Shown here one piece after another: positions 1 through 7,490 of a stretch of 18,266 bases of DNA; the first letter of the stretch is position 1; every line of letters starts with the position of its first letter. The notes under the pieces were generated by a model. It ran no database searches. It saw only the letters and a program-made list of their open reading frames with translations, and was not told the origin of the DNA. A program made the position numbers and the translations under genes. Source of the stretch: Acanthaster planci (lineage: Eukaryota > Echinodermata > Asteroidea > Valvatida > Acanthasteridae); NCBI RefSeq assembly GCF_001949145.1, contig NW_019091374.1, positions 755,429 through 773,694 on the forward strand. Reading direction: 5' to 3'.

Positions 1-2269
1 CACCTCCCACCCGCCGGCACGGATTTACGCCGCTGCTCTCAATAACGTGTGAAGATAGCGTATATCATGACAAGCACAACTCATATTCACTGTTGTGACA
101 CAAGCCCATGATGCCTTTCACTGCACTAAGCTGCGCGTGCAACTGGAAAAATAAGGGACCATGGTTCTCCTTCTGTGGGAGAAATGAAGTTTGACACAAT
201 GGATTGGAGTCGCTTTGTTGACTTTGCTGGTCGCACACTGACATTTCCAGGGCCGATCATTCTTGGCAAAAAATCACCCTCAGTTCATTTTAACAGCTTG
301 CCATTCGATTTTGGGTTGAAGCCTCCCTCCACGGTGGCAAAAAAGTAAGAGCTTGAACTGAAAATAGCCGGCCATTGCTGGCGTGATTCCCGAGTTCATG
401 CGAAGATCCTAGACTGCTTTATTTCCACGGGTGTCGTTGCAGCTCCAACTGCACGCCCTCACTCCATAAGCGCCCGCTGTTCCTCAACAAACGCGTTTAT
501 CAGCCGCACCACGGAGCTATGATTCCCTGGCCCCGTATAGCTTTGAGATCGCATAAGTCATTTAAATAGCACACTCTCAACATAATCTATTAAGTCTGTC
601 CTGTATTTGCACGTTCAGCCTATTTCAGACCATGCTTTTCTAAAAAGTTTTCGTTTTGTGAAAACGGGGAAAATTATAGCATGGCGATTACAGGGACCAG
701 GTCATGATAACATCAACCATCCTGTTAATTCAAACAAACCAAATGACGAAAGAGGAATGCGTGTACATTCTCGAAATTTGCTCACAGAGCAAATACGTTC
801 ATTAAATAGGGTATCTCAACGATTTCACATACAAAACATAAAGTAACTTGAAAGAAACGAAGAGTATTCATAAGCCAAGCTGTACATATTAACAATGTAA
901 ATGAACTTCGCATAATTTACTCTTAACACCAAGTAAATATTATGTATGCACTTTCTACGGCATGTACATGTATATTCCATAGAGATGTACAAATAAGGGT
1001 TTTTAAATGAAAAACAAAGAGATTTCGTAATTGCCAGTTTCTAAAAAAAAATATAGCTCAAGCTATTTTCCAGTGTGGATGAACCTTAATGCAACACGTT
1101 CACCTATCTACCTGCCTCTTTCACTGTCATTGGAACATGATGCAACATATAATCATTAACTTCAGAGATGAGCCGATTCTACAGGAATAATGAATAATGC
1201 ATGCTGAAGTTTCTTTCATTCAATAAATGCCGAGTCAAAGAATTGGGAATATTTATGGGTGTGCACAAAATGCCAGAAGTGCCAATACACAAACGACTTA
1301 AGATGAGGTGAGTAAATATTACATTCAGTGGAAATCAAAAGGAATGTCAATAGCCATCCTATTCGACTCCTTTGTATGATGTGCGCGATTCACAATACAC
1401 GTCGCTACCAAGAGTTTGCCGCAGACAGGCCACTTTTCAAGCTTACGCTGCCACGATTTTAAGTGCACTAATGCACTTCGTAGGGATATTTGATTGATAG
1501 AAGCATTCCCTGCACCAAACAAAACCATCATTTTTACTACCTAACACCCATTCGCAATAAGCAATTTCGAATTTTTAACCAAGATAAACAAACATTCAGA
1601 AAAATTCAAGCTTTCCGCGCACAGCGCAGTCAGCAAATGAGACTATTTATCCCATTATGTACTGCGAAAAGGCCTCTCCATAACAACCTCTAGGTGGCGC
1701 ACGGCATTGTGAATCGACCAATCTACCTTTATAAAAAGGATCGACCGATCTACAGTTGTAACACTTTCTTGAAACATACTTGGATCGATAGTAAAACCTG
1801 CATATTCATATCTTTTGTAAAAGCCTCACTTTTTAAGGTATAGATAACAGTTGGCTTCTGTTATGTGGTCCACGGTGTTTTGCCAAACTGAAGGGCCAAC
1901 AATGCAGCCAAAGCACCATCAAAGTGACGATATGCCCTAAAATTTGTGAATAGGGTCGAGCAGGCAAGTCAAAATGAGCACAAAAATTACTTCTACATCT
2001 TAAAACGTCAAGAATGCCACATTCCAATCATAATACAATTCACAGTTGGTGGCTGGAGAAATTTGGAGTCTCTCGATTAGAAATTAGACACCACAATTAA
2101 AGTGATTAGCTTCGGTATAAACAGTGCACGCTGGCCAAAATCGAAGGACTGCAAGTTCGCATATCACTCGTGAACGCAACATATTTTGCTCATCTGGTTA
2201 ACGACTGGTTTTTGCATTATTAACTAGCAGCACAAAATTTCCCGCTTAACGCCTCCATGAAACTGGGAC
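1..2269. other. Mostly featureless AT-rich flank
   Basis: No recognisable gene was found except the weak exon-like ORF at 184-348. A TATAAAAAG string lies at 1731-1739 between two near-identical 14-bp direct repeats (ATCGACCAATCTAC at 1713-1726 and its one-mismatch copy at 1740-1753). Nothing downstream on the plus strand looks like a gene. Frames of 60-80 codons occur on both strands but show no domains. Confidence 0.5.
184..348 (+). CDS. Weak candidate: 54-codon ORF or terminal part of an exon, unknown
   Basis: The frame opens at ATG 184 and stops at TAA 346-348; it stays open upstream to a TAA at 127-129. The peptide starts MKFDTMDWSRF and has an ordinary, protein-like composition with FPGPIILGKK in the middle. 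The bases AA|GTAAGA near 343-349 also match a splice donor, so it might be an internal exon of a gene running in from the left. No strong acceptor is visible. I do not recognise the product. A 70-codon open stretch by chance is not rare in DNA of this composition, so confidence is low. Confidence 0.18.
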   Translation: MKFDTMDWSRFVDFAGRTLTFPGPIILGKKSPSVHFNSLPFDFGLKPPSTVAKK

Positions 2270-2401
2270 GTACCACTAATTTTCAAAGCAACAAGATCTG
2301 GCGTCTTCAAGTGACCACAGCACTGAGAATTCAGGAGGAAAATTGGAAAATATGCACATGTACCGCAAAAAATGCATCTTTGGGCGCGAAAAAATATTCC
2401 A
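2270..2401 (-). other. Likely start of the 3' UTR of the sulfotransferase gene
   Basis: This follows the TAG stop at 2402-2404 on the minus strand. Scanning on to about 1680, I found neither AATAAA nor ATTAAA in transcript orientation. A TATAAA variant at about 1729-1734 is the nearest weak candidate. The 3' end is therefore unassigned. Confidence 0.3.
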
Positions 2402-4111
2402 CTATGAGGACCAATGCAAGTCCAGCTTCGTCAACTGCTTGAGCTCTGCGTTGTACGGTCTGTAAAAGTCGCGCAGCTTCCTGAGCGTGTCTTCGTGCAC
2501 CCGCGGATGAGGGCGCCCTTTCGCTGGACACATGCAGTTGTTGGGGATGGGCTTGTTCAGACAGTAAAAGCCTTTCTGCACGTCGAAGTAGAAGTGGTCG
2601 CGCATAAAGTAATCCCTGATGCCCAGAAACTGTTCGACTTTCTTGACGGCCGGGTAGGGGTCGAGGATGAACGCCTCCCCGTCTATTGCGAGAATCTGTT
2701 CAGGTTTAAAGTAATCCAAGTATCTCTGTATATCCTTGACGTATACCCCTTTCGAGATGAGCTGACTTCGATCCTTGACACGTCCCTTGGAGTCGATGAC
2801 GGACTCGTCAAACGTGCTGTTGATTTCGTAGCGGGTGAAGAAGTCACAATCCTTAGGCAGAGTGATATTGGTCAGCAGCGACGTCAGGGTTGAGGTTCCC
2901 AGTTTGTGGCAGCGCTTGGCAATCGTGACCTGCATGTGCACGTAGTCGGATACCGCTCGCTCCACCGGGTCTCGCATGATGATAATGAGTTTGACATCGG
3001 GCAGGACATTTGCGATCATTGCGGGGACCTTCGGGTAGTGAGAATAAGCCGGGGTTTTCTCCATGGAGATCTGATCCGGGGTGGAGTAGATCATTCTGCT
3101 CCGATAGTATTCCAACCCCTTCGCTCTCTCCTTCGAAGAGGTGAAGAACTTCAACTCTTCCTGAGTGAAGGCGATGTCGGGATGGTAGCTGAGGAAGTTT
3201 TTCAAGGTGGTGGTCCCGCCCTTTTTCACGCCGAAGATCATGGCGTCTGGAAGTCTCCTTTGGCAACCCCTTTCTCTGAGCTGCGATTCGTCAAGTACTT
3301 TTGTGATATCATTGTTAATAGTAGTGTAGCGATAGCAACACTTGGCACAAATGTCGTAATACACAGCTTCAGCTGTCGTTTGTGCTGGAATAAAAGTTTG
3401 CGTAGCCTGAGTGGAGACACTGACTTTTCGTCTAAAAGGTACTGTTCCGTTGTTTCTGTCTACGGACATTTTTGGATGATCAGGGAAAGATCCCTTAACA
3501 GGCACTGACTCTTTGAGTCCTGCAATATACTCAACTTTTCTTTGGATAGCTTGTTTAGTGACTATAGATGGCACACGTCTTGTTTCTAGGTTTATATCGC
3601 CCACTGTGGCATTAATTTTGTTCCTAGGCACTGATTTGATGTCGTTACCGACGCCCTCTGCTGCTGCACTCTGTTGAAACGGAGAGTTCGAAGTGCCACT
3701 CACTAGATCAGAAAACTCGGTTTCTGTCTTGGCGGCGCTCTCCGTCGGAAGGGTTTGCTCACTTTCACCATAGGTAGCGCCCTTGCCAGCAAGGACTGGA
3801 ACAATTTTAAAGAAGTCATCATCATGATCATGACTGTCAAGAATATCTGACCTGACCTTGGCAAAGCCTCCGTCGCTGTGACCAGGTTGGTCTTGGATCC
3901 TCATCGGCGTGCTTATTTCCAGGTTTTCAGCACCAGACTGGTACCGGGCACCGGGATCGAGCCACCTGTGGAACTTGTACACGCCCGTCTGGTTTTGGCC
4001 TCCCAGTATGATAATGGCAAAGCACACCGCCAGTGCCACCAAGCAGAACGAGAAGACCCTCTTCCGTGACCAGCAGACACCCTTTTTGGTTGCTGCGCTG
4101 GTGCCATCCAT
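2402..4111 (-). CDS. Heparan sulfate glucosamine 3-O-sulfotransferase-like (HS3ST family), divergent
   Basis: Predicted Golgi type II membrane enzyme that would transfer sulfate from PAPS to a glycosaminoglycan sugar, by analogy with HS3ST enzymes acting on glucosamine 3-OH of heparan sulfate. Seen in the 569 residues: a short basic cytoplasmic tail (1-18), a membrane anchor (about 19-37), a long low-complexity stem (about 38-285) with an acidic patch HDHDDD near 94-99, then a sulfotransferase domain (about 286-569). The 5'-PAPS loop is GVKKGGT at 294-300, the 3'-phosphate site has R380 and S388 in RDPVERAVSDY, the putative catalytic base is E319, EKTPAY is at 351-356, KGFYCL at 513-518, and KGRPHP at 531-536. 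C517 and C526 match the family disulfide. N-glycosylation sequons are at N167, N221, N415 and N431. The start is fixed by an in-frame TAG nine bases upstream (4121-4123) and a good Kozak context (A at -3, G at +4). The coding region is one uninterrupted exon, as in vertebrate HS3ST1. Odd points are the long stem, extra cysteines and changed acceptor-side residues. The family is sure; the exact substrate is not. Confidence 0.93.
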   Translation of the reverse strand: MDGTSAATKKGVCWSRKRVFSFCLVALAVCFAIIILGGQNQTGVYKFHRWLDPGARYQSGAENLEISTPMRIQDQPGHSDGGFAKVRSDILDSHDHDDDFFKIVPVLAGKGATYGESEQTLPTESAAKTETEFSDLVSGTSNSPFQQSAAAEGVGNDIKSVPRNKINATVGDINLETRRVPSIVTKQAIQRKVEYIAGLKESVPVKGSFPDHPKMSVDRNNGTVPFRRKVSVSTQATQTFIPAQTTAEAVYYDICAKCCYRYTTINNDITKVLDESQLRERGCQRRLPDAMIFGVKKGGTTTLKNFLSYHPDIAFTQEELKFFTSSKERAKGLEYYRSRMIYSTPDQISMEKTPAYSHYPKVPAMIANVLPDVKLIIIMRDPVERAVSDYVHMQVTIAKRCHKLGTSTLTSLLTNITLPKDCDFFTRYEINSTFDESVIDSKGRVKDRSQLISKGVYVKDIQRYLDYFKPEQILAIDGEAFILDPYPAVKKVEQFLGIRDYFMRDHFYFDVQKGFYCLNKPIPNNCMCPAKGRPHPRVHEDTLRKLRDFYRPYNAELKQLTKLDLHWSS

Positions 4112-4176
4112 TTTGTCTGGCTACTGCCTCTGAGCACAATCCTTTCCCACAGCGCCTGACCCACAAAATCTGTCCT
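4112..4176 (-). other. Putative 5' UTR part of the sulfotransferase coding exon, with 3' splice site
   Basis: Immediately upstream of the start codon, on the minus strand, a pyrimidine-rich run ending in CTTCACTTGTGCAG lies at about 4177-4197, just before AGGACAG. This is a good splice acceptor, with the exon beginning at 4176. All codons from the acceptor that are in frame with the main ORF run into TAG at 4121-4123, so this segment would be untranslated. It pairs with the donor at 4318. Inferred from splice consensus only. Confidence 0.4.
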
Positions 4177-4318
4177 CTGCACAAGTGAAGAGGACCAAAT
4201 CACATGGCAATTACACAGCATTGAGCTCTGACCGCGTAGAAATCTGGGAGACAGATCTCAAATACTTTATTCATTCATGGACTATTCTTTGTGACTTCCA
4301 GTTCTCCTGTCCACTCAC
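4177..4318 (-). other. Putative 142-bp intron in the 5' UTR
   Basis: On the minus strand the sequence CTTG|GTGAGTGG gives a near-consensus 5' splice site at 4318-4317, and TTGTGCAG|AGG gives a 3' splice site at 4177-4179. The resulting intron is short (142 bases) but plausible for an invertebrate. A 5' UTR intron in front of an intronless coding region resembles the arrangement of vertebrate HS3ST1 genes. There is no transcript evidence. Confidence 0.38.
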
Positions 4319-4452
4319 CAAGCAGGCGGCTCTTGCCTCGTGGACAGTCGGTTGATGTCCCTCCCCGTCAATAATTCGTTGTTCTCCAGCAAAGGGAACG
4401 ATTCTCCAGCACTACACTGGCTTTTACTCCCCGGCTGCTTCGCTGAGCTCAT
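4315..4452 (-). CDS. Upstream ORF (45 codons) in the predicted leader of the sulfotransferase gene
   Basis: An ATG at 4452-4450 on the minus strand opens a 45-codon frame, beginning MSSAKQPGSK and ending RQEPPAW, with a TGA at 4315-4317. If the predicted intron is removed after 4319, the last exon bases TG join to A of the downstream exon and make TGA, so the frame then ends after 44 codons at the junction itself. It could be a translation-dampening upstream ORF for the sulfotransferase, or a chance frame. I recognise no domain in it. It is too short for coding statistics to be convincing. Confidence 0.3.
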   Translation of the reverse strand: MSSAKQPGSKSQCSAGESFPLLENNELLTGRDINRLSTRQEPPAW

Positions 4453-4470
4453 TTTCCTGTATGATGTTTA

Positions 4471-4479
4471 GGGCGGGGC
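4471..4479 (-). promoter_or_regulatory. GC box (Sp1-like) in the putative promoter of the sulfotransferase gene
   Basis: The plus strand reads GGGCGGGGC here, a full GC-box match, located about 20 bases upstream of the upstream-ORF ATG on the minus strand. I saw no convincing TATA box beside it, so any promoter would be of the TATA-less kind. It supports, without proving, a transcription start in the 4450-4600 area. Confidence 0.3.
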
Positions 4480-4499
4480 AAGGAAAGGATGAATGATAG

Positions 4500-6062
4500 C
4501 AAGGGAAATAAAAGAAATGGAAAGGTTGAAACAGGGTCAGGAGAGAGACAAGGAAAACATGTGATCTCAGTGAGTTATATGGCAGGACTGAGGTTTAAAT
4601 GCGGTTCACTTTTTAGTTCAAAATTTCCCGGTTGTTGCCCCAAAATCCTTAAACCTATTAGTGTAGCGATGTGTGTTTGAATGCAGTGATTTTCAAACAT
4701 TTGTCTTTGCGTCAACATTGTGCATTTCATATTTTCAATAATGGCAACTTTGGTACCTCACAGACTAATGGTCTCTACTACAAAAACTAAATGCAGATAA
4801 ACCCTTGCAGAATAACGCGTTTTTTTTACGAAGAACCACAACTATTCCCTTCAAACTTTCCCATCAAATATTCCTATGATATATCACAAAGTCCAACTAC
4901 GAAAATATATCCCAATCAACCACTCTTAAAAGTTGGGTAAGAAAATGTTTGGCACTTTACTCAAAACCGACGGTTGATAGTAATTTATCAAACTGATCAC
5001 GATTAATACGAGTAATTATGAGAGTGACTGACCCTGGGGAGCACCGCGCACAAGCGCTGGTTGCTGGCCTTTTTTCAGCGTTTGGTAAGATTTTAGACAG
5101 TAGATTTCACTGTTTGTTAATTAAAAATAATAATATTTAACAATTTCGCATGTTTATCCATGTTTATGGAAATGAATGATGAGTGAGCTTGCACACGGTC
5201 AAGTGAAGCCAAACACCCAGCCCACTAACGTGGATCTGACAGAACAGTTTTCTTAAAACAACAAAGTTGTCTGGTCTTTTGAATTCGCTGCTGTCACAGA
5301 TTCGAAAACACCGGTTTAAACACGCCTTACACGAATTTACCCCACGTGGCAAAACGCCGAAAACCCATTCCCTGAGTCTCAGAAAGTAGGCTTGCGCAGG
5401 AAAAAAAATTGCGAAGATGGAACTGATAATATCTGAGGAGTGCTTGAGGATTTAGATCCAAAAACACTGCCGTGTTCATTCAAACAGACGAACTTGGAGA
5501 GGAAACACTGAATGAAGCTTAGCATGCCCTAGCAAACCGCCTTTATTTCTTCGAGTGCTTCTTCGATGTTGTTTCGAGTGCCTCAAGCTCCTTCTGAAAT
5601 GTCGTCGGCCGACAACCCGCCGACTTTCGACAGTGGGGTCTAAGTGTCGTTCGCGTATTTTTTTCAGTGGTGTACAGAGAATAACAAACGCATTTTCGAG
5701 ACCCATCCTCACTGCCGAACACTGGAAAAAAGGAGGTAAACCTGGGCACCCAATTATAATAAACACGGGACCCCCCCCCGGCAACGACACGGGGCTAAAA
5801 TCGAATTACTCCCCAAAACTGCCAATGGCAAGATACAGTAGTTGACGCAATGTAGCATTCACGCATAACGATGGTCTTTTTTGTGGTGAAGTTCATATTT
5901 CTCCTGGATATTACAAAATTTGGACTTCGCATCGGTCGCCACAATCACACGTATAAAATCTTTCCTGCGCATATGTTTCAGTTGAAATGTTGAAGGACTA
6001 ATAAAATCAGCATGGTTTGCTTTTTAGGCACCAGTAACAAAGCAAGTAGGCCCTAAAAACAC
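4500..6062. other. Intergenic region
   Basis: AT-rich, with no supported gene apart from the weak minus-strand exon candidate at 5543-5721. A C9 homopolymer lies at 5771-5779. Nothing else stands out. Confidence 0.5.
5543..5721 (-). CDS. Weak candidate terminal exon, unknown product
   Basis: On the minus strand a strong acceptor, TTTACCTCCTTTTTTCCAG, ends at 5722 and is followed by an open frame of about 58 codons to TAA at 5543-5545. The peptide starts FGSEDGSRKCVC and ends in a basic tail LETTSKKHSKK. An AATAAA overlaps the stop codon (5542-5547), as a very compact 3' end would have. No upstream partner exon or domain was recognised, and a MITE sits about 340 bases further upstream. It could be a lone 3' exon, a decayed transposon fragment, or chance. 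Confidence 0.2.
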
Positions 6063-6081
6063 TACACTCTAAAAACGTCCG

Positions 6082-6094
6082 GGTCAGATTGACC
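6082..6094. promoter_or_regulatory. Perfect ERE-type palindrome (left arm of the MITE)
   Basis: The bases read GGTCAGATTGACC, an exact match to the steroid-receptor consensus GGTCAnnnTGACC. It belongs to the MITE arm. Binding is not shown by the sequence. Confidence 0.45.
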
Positions 6095-6223
6095 CAGAAT
6101 TGGGTCCCATGCGGTATAACCCTTTTCCGGGTCAAATTATGACCCAGAAAAGGTCAAATATGACCCGAAAAGAGATCATATTTTGACGCAGAAAAGGGTC
6201 ATACCGAATGGGACCCGATTCTG

Positions 6224-6236
6224 GGTCAATCTGACC
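6224..6236. promoter_or_regulatory. Perfect ERE-type palindrome (right arm of the MITE)
   Basis: The bases read GGTCAATCTGACC, the inverted counterpart of the left-arm site, again an exact GGTCAnnnTGACC match. Two further inverted GGGTCA/AGGTCA pairs with spacings of 5 and 4 lie between them (6129-6145 and 6151-6166). Confidence 0.45.
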
Positions 6237-6255
6237 CGGAAAATTTTAGAGTGTA

Positions 6256-7418
6256 CACTTTGGAAACTGAATGGATTTCTATGGATACTCTGCTCGCTTG
6301 TCTACTTTCCTGACCTGAGACATCACATCATCAAATAAAAGAAAGGGTATGACAGCAAAATATCAAAAATTCTATTAAGTATTAAATTGAACTACAACGG
6401 AGGAGTATTCCTTAAACGACATCACATGCAAATCGAATGATAGCTTAAAATCCAAAGGGCACCAAAGTGCCCTCAGAATGACAAAACTGTAACTATATAG
6501 GACACAAAGGTATGTTTACAAAGGCTCCTTTAAAACACATTTATTGCAAGGACCCCCTTCTCGCTGTGTTTGTGTTAATTGTTAATCAAGTCTTTAAGAT
6601 GTGACCGTTTGATAAAAGATCGTTACCAGTATACCACAACAACTACCACAGATTTTACCCTTGGGTACAGCAAAGATTTGCTAGCATAACCATGACATGC
6701 CCCAACCCCAAAGACATCTTTTATCATAATTCCCGCCAGAATCAAACAACGTGCGCCTCGGCGCCGGGGCCAAAGGGCACGTGCGACGGCATTCCACTGG
6801 CGAAATACCAACGCTGAAGCGCAGCTGGGGTTTGATCGCTAAAGCCGATTCCCCGATGTCCCAGCGCTGCAGCTTGAATCCAAGGTCCATGCCAGCATTC
6901 CCGCTGGGAAATCGTCTTGAGTTATTGATGTGCGAAGCTCAGACGTTATTGCCACTGCAGACTTGAAACACGACTACGGCGGACAGGGCACCCAACGTAA
7001 TTTACAACTGCCCTGCCAAAATACCAGTTGTCGTAATCGAAACATACCTTTTAATTTCGCAGAATTTTGCTCATTCATATTTGCAGTATTTGCCTTTGCT
7101 TTTTACCGCCAGTAATAAAGCCATCGTCCAACGAAACATAAGGACAAATTATGGATTCATCAAAAGAAGCCGTCACTCCGGTGGCATCGCACTCACGTGC
7201 ACATTCTTCAGCTTGACGCACAATGCATTTGGCAAATCACGACACCCTACTGGTCAACGAGGCCAAGTAACGCGCGCGTGCCACCTGTCTACGAGCGTCG
7301 TGCCACCGTATTTACGGTTTCTACTTCTGGTTGTCGAATTACACAACTTTTCCTTCCTCCGTGGATCAATTTCCAGACACTTTGGAATTGCCAAGCACAG
7401 CTCAACCATTCACGTGTA
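6256..7418. other. Intergenic region with a CpG-rich patch at about 6745-6915
   Basis: No gene is supported. From about 6745 to 6915 the DNA becomes clearly GC- and CpG-rich against an AT-rich background, and both strands stay open for 60-70 codons there, which could mark a decayed coding fragment or a small CpG island. A short hairpin, GGGCAC-CAAA-GTGCCC, lies near 6457-6472. I could not identify any product. Confidence 0.4.
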
Positions 7419-7490
7419 GCCAGGGAAGGGATCGGTGGTTCAAACGCCCCCCCCCCCGTTCGCTGGGGGGTTTTATTTTGGTTTTTTGGT
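7419..7490. repeat. C-tract repeat remnant, possibly a truncated transposon end
   Basis: GTAGCCAGGGAAGG is followed by GGTTCAAACG, a C11 run (7447-7457) and, seven bases later, a G6 run. The C and G runs could pair as a small hairpin. Similar GTAGCCAGGG/GGTTC/poly-C arrangements are common at ends of repeats in marine invertebrate genomes, but I cannot see the matching other end. Assignment as a repeat is inferred. Confidence 0.3.

Larger units (their letters stand above)
6065..6253. mobile_element. 189-bp fold-back MITE with TA target duplication
   Basis: Both ends are CACTCTAAAA in inverted orientation, and each is flanked directly by TA (6063-6064 and 6254-6255), the target duplication typical of Tc1/mariner-type insertions. 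The two halves are imperfectly complementary along almost the whole length (arms about 90 bases), so the element could fold into one long hairpin. Inside each arm GGGTCA/TGACCC units recur. There is no coding capacity, so it would need a transposase made elsewhere. The boundaries are well supported; the superfamily is inferred from the TA duplication alone. Confidence 0.8.

Noticed and set aside
2414-3508. Long plus-strand open frames of 159 and 200 codons
   Set aside because: They lie antisense to the sulfotransferase gene, show no domains, and are explained by the codon composition of the true coding strand.
3913-4221. Alternative minus-strand frames of 85-137 codons overlapping the gene
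   Set aside because: They are out-of-frame readings of the same exon; only the 569-residue frame has family motifs throughout.
5060-5100. Possible 6-base microexon between TTTTTTCAG and GTAAGA
   Set aside because: Acceptor and donor consensus sit six bases apart, but no neighbouring exons exist to join, so chance is the better explanation.
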